A stretch of 40,589 nt of DNA from JAYVJH01 sp043777595 (GTDB lineage Bacteria > Bacteroidota > Bacteroidia > Cytophagales > Spirosomataceae), in the NCBI GenBank assembly GCA_043777595.1, contig JAYWHT010000064.1:1-40589 (forward strand). Reading direction: 5' to 3'. The stretch's first letter is position 1; every line of letters starts with the position of its first letter. The position numbers and the translations under genes are program-made. Under the pieces are notes generated by a model. The model was not told where the DNA came from. It saw nothing but the letters and a program-made list of their open reading frames with translations, and made no database searches. Below are positions 34,336 through 40,589 of this stretch, piece by piece.

Positions 34336-34391
34336 AATGACTAACAAAGATATTCAAAAAATGACTACTTTTGAAATCCAAATAGTCATTT
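34336..34391. promoter_or_regulatory. AAATGACTA / TAGTCATTT repeats upstream of M48 gene
   Basis: A perfect 9-bp inverted repeat (AAATGACTA at 34359-34367, TAGTCATTT at 34383-34391) lies 17-49 bases before the M48 start. A third near-copy (AATGACTA) lies at 34336-34343. The same 9-mer recurs twice in direct orientation near the window end. This is a plausible operator. Confidence 0.4.
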
Positions 34392-34407
34392 ACTTATTTT
34401 ATTAAAA

Positions 34408-35886
34408 ATGAAACTACTACATAAAAACTTGTTAGTTGCTGTGCTTCTGGCCAGTGTTTGCTTTCAAAGTTGTGTTCGTAACCCCGTTACTGGCAAAAAA
34501 GAACTGTCGCTCATGAGCGAAGAGCAAGAAAAAGCCCTGGGCGCACAGTCTCACCCGTCGATTATAGCTTCGATGGGGCTTTACGACAATGCCAAGCTAC
34601 AGAATTTTATTGCCGAAAAAGGCAAAGCAATGGGCGCAATCTCACACCGCCCCGATTTAGAGTTTAAGTTTAGTTTAGTCGATTCGCCAGTGGTCAATGC
34701 TTTTGCTGTGCCAGGGGGTTATGTATATTTTACGAGGGGTATTATGGCGCACTTTAACAACGAAGCTGAATTTGCTGGCGTACTCGGCCACGAAATAGGC
34801 CACGTAACGGCTCGCCATGGCGCACAACAACAAACCAAACAAGTGCTGGGCCAAGTAGGCCTGATAGCCGGTATTGTGTTGTCGGAAACATTTAGAGGCA
34901 TGGCCAATGAAGCGGCACAATCGTTGCAAGTCTTGATGCTCAAATATAGCCGAGACCACGAGTCGCAGTCAGACGGGTTGGGTGTGAGCTATTCGAGCAA
35001 GATAGGCTATGATGCCGTCAAGATGGGTAAGTTTTTTGGCACTCTCAAAAGAATATCGGGCAAGAGCGGCCAGACCATACCCGAGTTTATGTCCACACAC
35101 CCCGACCCAGGCCAGCGTGAAATCAAAGTCGAGGCAATGGCCAAAGAATACCAAGCCGCCAACCCAGCTATTTATGCAGTAAACGGTGATAGCTACTTGC
35201 GTATGATTGACGGCATAGTTTATGGCGACGACCCCAAGCAAGGATTTATTGAAAACGGTGTTTTTTATCACCCCGAAATCAAATTTCAATTTCCAGTACC
35301 CAAAGACTGGCAGTCAGAAAACAGTCCTGCACAGTTTCAGATGGCACCCAAAGACGGCAAGTCGGTCATGATGCTGTCGGCAGCCGAAGGCAAAACGCTC
35401 GATGAAGCAGCACAAGCCGTAGTAAAGCAATATAATTTGGCGGTATCAGAAAATTCAAAAACAACCATAAATGGTATTCCAGCATTGGTGATGGTTTCGC
35501 AGCAGCAACCAGCAGCCCAGCAGCAAGGCCAGCCAGCGCAAGCCCAAGACCCAGCAAAAGTCGTCAAAATAGCTACTTGGCTATATCAGCATGGCGGTAT
35601 GGTGTTGGCTTTGCATGGTATGTCGTTAGCCCCCGACTTCAACACCAATCTTATTACCTTTCAGCAGGTAGCGCAAAACTTTCGGCCTTTGACCGATCAA
35701 GAAAAAATCAATCGGAAGCCTGAGAGAATCGTCATAAAAACAGTGCCTCAAAATACCACTTTTCGGGCTGCAATGAAAGGCTTTGGAATGGCCGATGCTC
35801 GCCTCGAAGAACTGGCAATATTGAACCAAGCCCAACTTACAGATAACATTACAAAAGGGGCGTTATTGAAAACCATCAGTCGCTGA
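34408..35886 (+). CDS. M48-family metalloprotease, lipoprotein (BepA/LoiP-like)
   Basis: The protein has 492 residues. The N-terminus carries a signal peptide with Cys22 in the FQSCVRNPVTG context typical of periplasmic M48 lipoproteins. The zinc site is HEIGH (128-132), with the third ligand probably Glu185 in DHESQSD. The second half is a non-peptidase domain with a Gln/Ala/Pro-rich insert (about 368-388). The last 60 residues (IVIKTVPQNTTFRAAMKGFG...) look like a LysM-type cap. It probably degrades or quality-controls envelope proteins. A terminator follows at 35917. Confidence 0.9.
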   Translation: MKLLHKNLLVAVLLASVCFQSCVRNPVTGKKELSLMSEEQEKALGAQSHPSIIASMGLYDNAKLQNFIAEKGKAMGAISHRPDLEFKFSLVDSPVVNAFAVPGGYVYFTRGIMAHFNNEAEFAGVLGHEIGHVTARHGAQQQTKQVLGQVGLIAGIVLSETFRGMANEAAQSLQVLMLKYSRDHESQSDGLGVSYSSKIGYDAVKMGKFFGTLKRISGKSGQTIPEFMSTHPDPGQREIKVEAMAKEYQAANPAIYAVNGDSYLRMIDGIVYGDDPKQGFIENGVFYHPEIKFQFPVPKDWQSENSPAQFQMAPKDGKSVMMLSAAEGKTLDEAAQAVVKQYNLAVSENSKTTINGIPALVMVSQQQPAAQQQGQPAQAQDPAKVVKIATWLYQHGGMVLALHGMSLAPDFNTNLITFQQVAQNFRPLTDQEKINRKPERIVIKTVPQNTTFRAAMKGFGMADARLEELAILNQAQLTDNITKGALLKTISR

Positions 35887-35916
35887 TATACCATTATAAC
35901 AAATTTTATGTTCTTT

Positions 35917-35949
35917 AACAAAACCCTCGCCAATAGTGAGGGTTTTGTT
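35917..35949 (+). terminator. Intrinsic terminator after the M48 gene
   Basis: A 12-bp stem (35917-35928 with 35938-35949) encloses a nine-base loop; a short T-run follows. Confidence 0.8.
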
Positions 35950-35993
35950 TTGTAGGAGATTCTTGAAAATATTTTGAAAAAAAGATACAAATT

Positions 35994-36023
35994 ATGTAAT
36001 ATGGAGGGGCAAAGTGGTCATTT
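35994..36023 (+). promoter_or_regulatory. Degenerate partner of the window-end repeat pair
   Basis: ATGTAATAT, then 12 bases GGAGGGGCAAAG, then TGGTCATTT. The right half and spacer closely match TAGTCATTT-GGAGGGACAGTA-TAGTCATTT at 40555-40584, while the left half is weak (5 of 9). It lies 74 bases before the start of the LuxR-type gene. Confidence 0.4.
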
Positions 36024-36097
36024 CGCAAAAATATTTTGATTTTGTGGATTATTTATATGAAATTTAAAATATTAAATCCCCCTCAAATTTTAACAAC

Positions 36098-36781
36098 ATG
36101 ACAACGATGATATCCACTTTAAAAAAAATTAGTGCTTCGGTAATGGTAGCCAAATCCGAGCTGTTTTCGTGCGAAGTACTCAGTAAATTATTGGAGCGAG
36201 AAGGCTTTAATGTATTGGGTCGTGCTACCGAACTCAACGAATTGATTGATAAAATTAGAACCAAAAAACCTAATTGTATCATTGTCGAGAATAGTCTTTT
36301 GGGTGATAAAACCAAAGAACTTATTGCCGAAATAGAAAACAACAAAAACAAGCCCAAAATTATTGTTTATGTCAATGCAGTCGACAAAAAATACATGGGT
36401 AGCATCTTAAATGCAAATTTTAGTGGCTATTTTCACACAGGCGACAACTTGAGTGAGTTGTACACCTGTATAGAAAGCATGAACACAAACGCCAAATATT
36501 ATAGCGAGGGCTTTAAGGTGTTGATTAAAGATTTGGGATTGGGCAATATAGACAGCGAAACCTCGGACCGACTCAATAAGCTCTCGAACCGTGAACGACA
36601 AATATTACGGCTGGTGGCAGAAGGGTTTGGTAGCTGGGAGATTGCCAGTAAACTCAACATCGCTGACCGAACACTCGCCAACCAACGACAAAACATGATT
36701 CAGAAACTAAACCTTGACAGCAGCCGCAACCTGCTCAAGTACGCCTTAAATATGAAAACCTATATTTTGTCGTTGCTGTAA
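36098..36781 (+). CDS. Atypical response-regulator-like LuxR-type transcription factor
   Basis: The 227-residue protein has a receiver-like N-terminal half (about 12-130) and a LuxR helix-turn-helix (about 160-222: LSNRERQILRLVAEGF, ASKLNIADRTLANQRQNM). The receiver lacks its phosphorylation residues. The acidic pair is replaced by Lys19-Ser20, the acceptor Asp by Glu64 (IIVENSLL), and the conserved Lys by His113/Thr114. Regulation by phosphorylation is therefore unlikely, and Glu64 may mimic a phosphorylated state. A second ATG nine bases downstream is also possible. Its upstream region shares a motif with the window end. Confidence 0.85.
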   Translation: MTTMISTLKKISASVMVAKSELFSCEVLSKLLEREGFNVLGRATELNELIDKIRTKKPNCIIVENSLLGDKTKELIAEIENNKNKPKIIVYVNAVDKKYMGSILNANFSGYFHTGDNLSELYTCIESMNTNAKYYSEGFKVLIKDLGLGNIDSETSDRLNKLSNRERQILRLVAEGFGSWEIASKLNIADRTLANQRQNMIQKLNLDSSRNLLKYALNMKTYILSLL

Positions 36782-36821
36782 CGATAAAGTAATAAAAAAT
36801 AAAATATAGTACTACACAAAC

Positions 36822-36858
36822 AAAACAGGCCACCCAATTAGAAAGAGTGGCCTGTTTT
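36822..36858. terminator. Bidirectional terminator
   Basis: The perfect stem AAAACAGGCCAC (36822-36833) with GTGGCCTGTTTT (36847-36858) is flanked by further imperfect pairing. It lies between the convergent LuxR-type gene and the LytTR gene. Confidence 0.8.
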
Positions 36859-37840
36859 ATTTGTGTTCTATGTGTCTTTTGAGTGCTATTTTGTATAAAT
36901 CTATACGGGCTTTGGTAATGTAAAAATCCGCCACAATCGGATTTTTCATAGTAATATTATATCTGCCTTTGTCTAAATAGGTGAAGCTACCTGTGTAACG
37001 AAGATTGACGATTGTTTTACGATTGCATCTAAAAAAATGTAACGGATCGAGGTCTGCTTCTATTGCCGATATAGATTTAATGATCTTAAAACTCCCCTCG
37101 GAGTGAGCTACAATATTCTGATTGTCGTTGGTTGTTGTAAAATAATGGCAGTCGCTGATGTTCAGAAATGTAGTACCTGTCTTTGTCTTTACCTCTACTA
37201 TGTTCAAGTATATTTTTTCTGCCCTGACATCAAAATCTACCAAATCCGTTTGTTGTGCGATTGGTACGTTGTCATCGTCTTTGGTTATTTTGGTTGTTGG
37301 CAAATCTGGCTCTTTGATTTGTATAGGAGAAAAATCAATAAACAACGAAACATTGAGCAACGCATAACCCAACACAAACACAAATGGCAGATAAAACATA
37401 TAAGTATTGACCGAAAACCCGTTGATCAAGTATGTATTGTAGTAATTGCTGAGGCTATAATCTGGAAACTCCCTTAACAAAAAACGAAGATGAAGCGTAA
37501 CTGGAAAAAAAGCAAAGTAAGCTAAAAAAAACAGTGGCGCAAACTTAAATTCGTAGCGAGCAATGGCCTCAATCGACAAATCTATGCTCTCCAACCTCAT
37601 AACTCGGTGATAGCCATTGATTAGTGCTATTAAGATAAACAATGACATCAACTCGGGTAGTATTATTGTCGATGCCTGTCTAAATAAGTAAAAAAACGTT
37701 AAATTAGATAAGATTTCTGTAACAATATCTTTCCTATTGGCCAGTAGCCCTATGTATGCGAGCAAAACTACAATTATCAGAGCGATAATACCTTTTGATG
37801 GACTTTTGAGAAAACTTCGTTGTAAAATAATACGCTGCAT
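36857..37840 (-). CDS. Membrane-anchored LytTR transcription regulator 1
   Basis: The product has 327 residues. Four hydrophobic helices lie at about 18-35, 58-80, 97-118 and 147-168. A polar linker (about 170-210) and a C-terminal LytTR DNA-binding domain (about 215-322) follow. LytTR hallmarks are the DCHYFTTTNDN beginning, FFRCNRKTIVNL and the final KARIDLYKIAL helix. There is no receiver domain, so it is a one-component membrane regulator rather than a classical two-component output. It is paralogous to the product at 39390-40385. Between the two lie the peptide and acyltransferase genes, and the repeat array lies just upstream of its start. Confidence 0.88.
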   Translation of the reverse strand: MQRIILQRSFLKSPSKGIIALIIVVLLAYIGLLANRKDIVTEILSNLTFFYLFRQASTIILPELMSLFILIALINGYHRVMRLESIDLSIEAIARYEFKFAPLFFLAYFAFFPVTLHLRFLLREFPDYSLSNYYNTYLINGFSVNTYMFYLPFVFVLGYALLNVSLFIDFSPIQIKEPDLPTTKITKDDDNVPIAQQTDLVDFDVRAEKIYLNIVEVKTKTGTTFLNISDCHYFTTTNDNQNIVAHSEGSFKIIKSISAIEADLDPLHFFRCNRKTIVNLRYTGSFTYLDKGRYNITMKNPIVADFYITKARIDLYKIALKRHIEHK

Positions 37841-37875
37841 ATATTGTTAGGTTTGGTTTATAAAATTTTGGTGGC

Positions 37876-38034
37876 GAGTTACTATGACTCACCCACAAAT
37901 AAGTAAGTAGTTACTAAAATTTACCTCTAAAAATTCAGAAGTTGGCACAATTTACCACCAACAAGGTAAGTAGTTACTATGGTTTGCCAGCAATAAAGTA
38001 AGTAGTTACTATGGTTTGATGGGCGGGTGTACTT
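37876..38034 (+). repeat. Array of about five 31-32 bp direct repeats
   Basis: The core GTAAGTAGTTACTA is perfect at 37903, 37966 and 37998. Shorter TAGTTACTA-type starts occur at 37876 (GAGTTACTA) and, degenerate, at 37939. Start-to-start distances are 32, 31, 32 and 32 bases, about three helical turns, so all copies face one side of the DNA. The last copy runs into the -33 region of the peptide promoter. There are no unique spacers, so it is not CRISPR. I read it as an activator-binding array. Confidence 0.75.
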
Positions 38035-38042
38035 TATATTTG
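38015..38042 (+). promoter_or_regulatory. Promoter of the peptide-acyltransferase operon
   Basis: TTTG at 38015-38018 (-33) and TATATTTG at 38035-38042 (-7, perfect TAnnTTTG) are separated by 16 bases. Transcription would begin near 38048, leaving a leader of about 100 bases. The upstream element lies inside the last copy of the repeat array. Confidence 0.65.
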
Positions 38043-38147
38043 CATCGTAAATCAACTATCTTCAATGTTTAGGTTCTGGCCAAGCCGCGCACTTAGGTTG
38101 TTTGTTTTATGCTTATTTTATCACAACCCAAAAAAAAGTTAAAAATC

Positions 38148-38288
38148 ATGAAAAAATCATTCACCATCGGTGCCAAAGGCACACTTGCCAATTTGTTACA
38201 CTCTGTCAAAAACGTAACCGCAGGCGACCCAGCCAAATCTTGCCATAACATGGTGGCAACCAAGCGTCCAGAAGTTTCACTATCTTAA
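38148..38288 (+). CDS. 46-residue peptide, candidate RiPP precursor or signal
   Basis: ATG 38148 to TAA 38286 encodes 46 residues, beginning MKKSFTIGAKGTLANLLHSV. A short amphipathic helix (about 10-22) is followed by a TAGD turn and a Cys-containing C-terminal part (KSCHNMVATKRPEVSLS). It is too short and polar for an export signal peptide. It lies 105 bases after a strong promoter and 11 bases before the acyltransferase start. This layout, a small peptide followed by a modifying enzyme, is typical of ribosomal peptide natural products (RiPPs). There is no GG leader motif; a cut near TAG-D is conceivable. I recognise no homologue. Confidence 0.65.
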   Translation: MKKSFTIGAKGTLANLLHSVKNVTAGDPAKSCHNMVATKRPEVSLS

Positions 38289-38299
38289 TCTGAGCGACC

Positions 38300-39427
38300 A
38301 TGAATCAGCAAGTCCTTGTCAAATATCGTTCACTTTTAGAAGAATGTCGAAAGGCTACCCAACAAATAAGTTTCGATACGGACGAGGGCTATTTGGTGGG
38401 GGAGGCTATTTTTTCGGCCAACCTCACCAATTTTTTACCCTCAATACCTCATACCCAACACTCAATGTTGTATCGAGAGTCGCTCTGTAATACTGCCTAC
38501 GAAAACTTTGATTGGAATATACTCGGCATCAGCGACTTGGCAGATATTCGAGACAATAACGAGTCGCTAAATAGTGAAACTAAACAATTCATACTTTGTT
38601 CATTTCATTTGGGTTCTTACAGAGTCATTGCCAATTATTTATTCAAAAACAGTTACGACTTTTCTATTTTAGTCAGAGGCGATGTCTATGACCGACAGGC
38701 TGCCGAGTTGCTCGAATGTGGCCGCCGAGTGGGCAAAAAATACGGTGTAAAGTCCGATATGCGTATCCACAATGCCGAAAACCCCGATGTACTTCTCAAA
38801 GTACTGCGAGAGCTAAAAGAGGGACGCTCGCTATTGGTATATGTGGACGGCAACACTGGCTCGGGCAACAGTACCGAAAAATTAGATACCGTTTCGTTTC
38901 TTGGTCAAAATATCCAAACTCGAAAAGGCGTTGGCTACATGAGTTATTTATCGGGTGTGCCAATATTGCCTGTTATATCCTATCGTCAGCCCAACTATCA
39001 GAATGTACTCGACATAAAGGACTTAATTTATCCAGACAAAACACTGACCAGAGACCAGTTCTCACAACAAGTCAATCAGCAACTATATTCTATACTTGCT
39101 CACTACCTCACCAAATATCCAGCACAATGGGAGGGCTGGAATTATGTGCATCAGTTTTTGGTAGAGGGCCACGTTGCCGGTAGCGTTGTGGCCAACAAAA
39201 TACCAAAAGCAGCCCCTCGAAGCACTTACCACTTCAATTATGGCAGATATTGCCTTATCAATTTACCCCAACAACCCGTATTGTTTGACAAATGCCACTA
39301 CACCACCCTCGAAATATCGACCGACCTACACGATTATTTGGCTACAAAATCTTTCTCAAATCCCAAACATATACTTGGAAACAAGGTTTTTAGCGAGTTA
39401 TTGAAGCAGCAAGTGATGGTTTATTAA
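38300..39427 (+). CDS. LpxL/HtrB-like acyltransferase with C-terminal RRE-like extension
   Basis: Residues about 95-290 look like the lysophospholipid/lipid-A acyltransferase fold: CSFHLGSYRVIANYL, YVDGNTGSGN (181-190), VSFLGQNIQTRKGVGYMSYL, PILPVISYRQ and YPAQWEGWNYVHQFL. The usual H-x4-(D/E) catalytic motif appears as H103-x4-R108, so the acid is missing. There is no N-terminal membrane anchor. An extra domain (about 305-375) has the plan RYCLIN...VLFDKCHY...LEISTDLHDYL...VFSELLKQQVMV. That resembles the N-terminal recognition region of SPASM/grasp-type peptide maturases, where a strand plus winged-helix domain holds the leader. It may bind the adjacent peptide. Confidence 0.7.
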   Translation: MNQQVLVKYRSLLEECRKATQQISFDTDEGYLVGEAIFSANLTNFLPSIPHTQHSMLYRESLCNTAYENFDWNILGISDLADIRDNNESLNSETKQFILCSFHLGSYRVIANYLFKNSYDFSILVRGDVYDRQAAELLECGRRVGKKYGVKSDMRIHNAENPDVLLKVLRELKEGRSLLVYVDGNTGSGNSTEKLDTVSFLGQNIQTRKGVGYMSYLSGVPILPVISYRQPNYQNVLDIKDLIYPDKTLTRDQFSQQVNQQLYSILAHYLTKYPAQWEGWNYVHQFLVEGHVAGSVVANKIPKAAPRSTYHFNYGRYCLINLPQQPVLFDKCHYTTLEISTDLHDYLATKSFSNPKHILGNKVFSELLKQQVMVY

Positions 39428-40385
39428 GCCAAGCGGCACTTGTAAGCCTCAGCTCTCGGTGTTTCTGAAAAGCCTCTTTCAGGTTTCTAATCCTCGATCG
39501 TGGCATGGTCAAGACTATATTCATTGGTTCTCTAAAATTGAGTATGTACTGACCCTTGTCTGTGTATTTATAGCTATCCAAATAGGCCAAATTGATAATA
39601 TACTTCGGATTGTTTTTAAAAAAAATATCTGGGTTTAATTGACTTTGGAGTTTCAATAGCGACAAATTAGTCTTGAACGTACCCTCAACGCTGTGTACTA
39701 TGGTACAATGGTCAGATGCCTCAAAATATAAACAACCCTCAACGTTCAAAAAAGACTCGCCTACATTGCTCCTCACTTTTAGTACGGTTACATATTTTTT
39801 TACCTCTACACAAATATCCTTGTATGTGTTAGTAACTTGATTGTTCCCTTCACTATTTTTCTTTGTTTTGTAGTCGGCCAACTGGCTGAGATAATCGCTT
39901 ACAAGCGAGACGTTGAGCAATATGTAACCCAAAACTACAACAGGTGGCAGGTACAAAAAATAGGCTTCCGTCGATAACATTCGCCCGAACCTATGCGAGT
40001 ACTCACCAATATAACTACCAAACAGGTTATTGATGAGATGGCGTATCGAAAACGTAACTGGAAAAAAAATGAAGTAAGCAATAACAAATAGTGGCATAAT
40101 GCCAATTTCATATATTGCAATGTTTTTTGGCGAAATAATAATTGTTTTGATGTTGAACACATCGTGAAAACCACGAATGAGAGCCAATAAAATCAATATC
40201 GTTGCCAATTCTGGAACAACAACTACTGCAACCCAGTGGATAGAACTAAATTTATTTAGATCACGTCCTACACCAATATTTACTGCATTCATGTACAATA
40301 CCGAAAAGCACATTACAACCATCAGATAGGGCAAGCACTTTATTGGTTTTTTTAGGAGGCTGAGTGTTATTGAGATTACTTGCAT
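39390..40385 (-). CDS. Membrane-anchored LytTR transcription regulator 2
   Basis: The product has 331 residues, with the same plan as the 36857-37840 protein: four hydrophobic helices (about 13-32, 50-72, 96-115 and 143-162) and a LytTR domain (about 200-315; GCLYFEASDHC, FFKNNPKYIINL, PRSRIRNLKEAF). The two differ enough in the linker to be old paralogues. Its 3' end overlaps the acyltransferase gene by 38 bases in antisense orientation. It probably binds DNA while held in the inner membrane and may sense envelope or peptide cues. No partner kinase is adjacent. Confidence 0.88.
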   Translation of the reverse strand: MQVISITLSLLKKPIKCLPYLMVVMCFSVLYMNAVNIGVGRDLNKFSSIHWVAVVVVPELATILILLALIRGFHDVFNIKTIIISPKNIAIYEIGIMPLFVIAYFIFFPVTFSIRHLINNLFGSYIGEYSHRFGRMLSTEAYFLYLPPVVVLGYILLNVSLVSDYLSQLADYKTKKNSEGNNQVTNTYKDICVEVKKYVTVLKVRSNVGESFLNVEGCLYFEASDHCTIVHSVEGTFKTNLSLLKLQSQLNPDIFFKNNPKYIINLAYLDSYKYTDKGQYILNFREPMNIVLTMPRSRIRNLKEAFQKHRELRLTSAAWLNKPSLAASITR

Positions 40386-40554
40386 AGTTTAGGTACAGTT
40401 TCGAACCATAATTATTATTTTAACTACTCTCACAGTTAGTATGCCAAACTTTAAAAATGAATACAAATAAGCTGATATTTGGCATAAATCCATAAAAAAG
40501 TACTATATTTTTTATTTTGGTCTAATATCAAGCAACAGAATCGAAAGAATAATA

Positions 40555-40584
40555 TAGTCATTTGGAGGGACAGTATAGTCATTT
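40555..40584 (+). promoter_or_regulatory. LytTR-style direct repeat pair at window end
   Basis: TAGTCATTT occurs at 40555-40563 and again at 40576-40584, i.e. 21 bases apart with a 12-base spacer (GGAGGGACAGTA). Two 9-bp direct repeats with about 12-bp spacing is the standard LytTR-domain binding geometry. It probably precedes a gene lying beyond the window. The rest of 40386-40554 shows nothing I can name. Confidence 0.5.
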
Positions 40585-40589
40585 CAAGT

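Noticed and set aside
37876..38034. CRISPR array
   Set aside because: Repeats follow one another directly without variable spacers of constant length, and no cas genes are present.

Overview
The window looks like a chromosomal segment from a Bacteroidota member, most likely order Cytophagales. This is an inference from three things: Bacteroidota-typical families (DUF5916, DUF2911, two-domain MgtE, TM-LytTR proteins), promoters of the TAnnTTTG type rather than sigma70 type, and weak Shine-Dalgarno signals. Gene density is high and no tRNA, rRNA or CRISPR was recognised. Most of the window is ordinary housekeeping sequence.

Layout. 1-2760: tail of an FG-GAP repeat protein, a POTRA/beta-barrel outer-membrane protein, a lipoprotein and moaC. 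2772-6522: a DUF5916 outer-membrane protein diverging from a DUF2911 protein, then an Rpn-type PD-(D/E)XK nuclease. 6722-9383 (minus): folB, a DivIVA-like coiled-coil protein and an M61 peptidase. 9559-14535: ExbB/ExbD pair, alpha/beta hydrolase, a 4-hydroxybutyryl-CoA dehydratase-like enzyme and hemA. 15050-17199: a lipoprotein whose 5' end runs through a dispersed repeat, ruvC, and a UPF0104 membrane protein whose ATG overlaps the ruvC ATG. 17270-19644: an AT-rich type II restriction-modification cassette (DUF6471 protein, C5 methyltransferase, convergent endonuclease). 19738-25834: lipoprotein, pyrB, ankyrin protein, rsmA, mgtE, GH10 xylanase and a PaiB-like flavoprotein. 25856-26647: a RAYT transposase between inverted REP hairpins plus a gene remnant. 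26671-30922: rocD, folK, hicB with a hicA broken by a stop codon, a Tat-exported amine oxidase and an unknown protein. 30971-36781: a large hybrid histidine kinase, an M48 metalloprotease and an atypical LuxR-type regulator.

The most unusual part is 36857-40589. A previously unlisted 46-codon peptide gene (38148-38288) sits 11 bases ahead of an LpxL-like acyltransferase. The acyltransferase carries a C-terminal extension that resembles the peptide-recognition region of RiPP maturases. Two paralogous membrane-anchored LytTR regulators flank the pair, both on the minus strand. An array of about five 31-32 bp direct repeats abuts the peptide promoter. A LytTR-style pair of 9-bp direct repeats at the right edge, with a degenerate match ahead of the 36098 regulator, suggests the locus continues past the window. 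I propose, as inference, a regulated, possibly acylated, ribosomal-peptide system.
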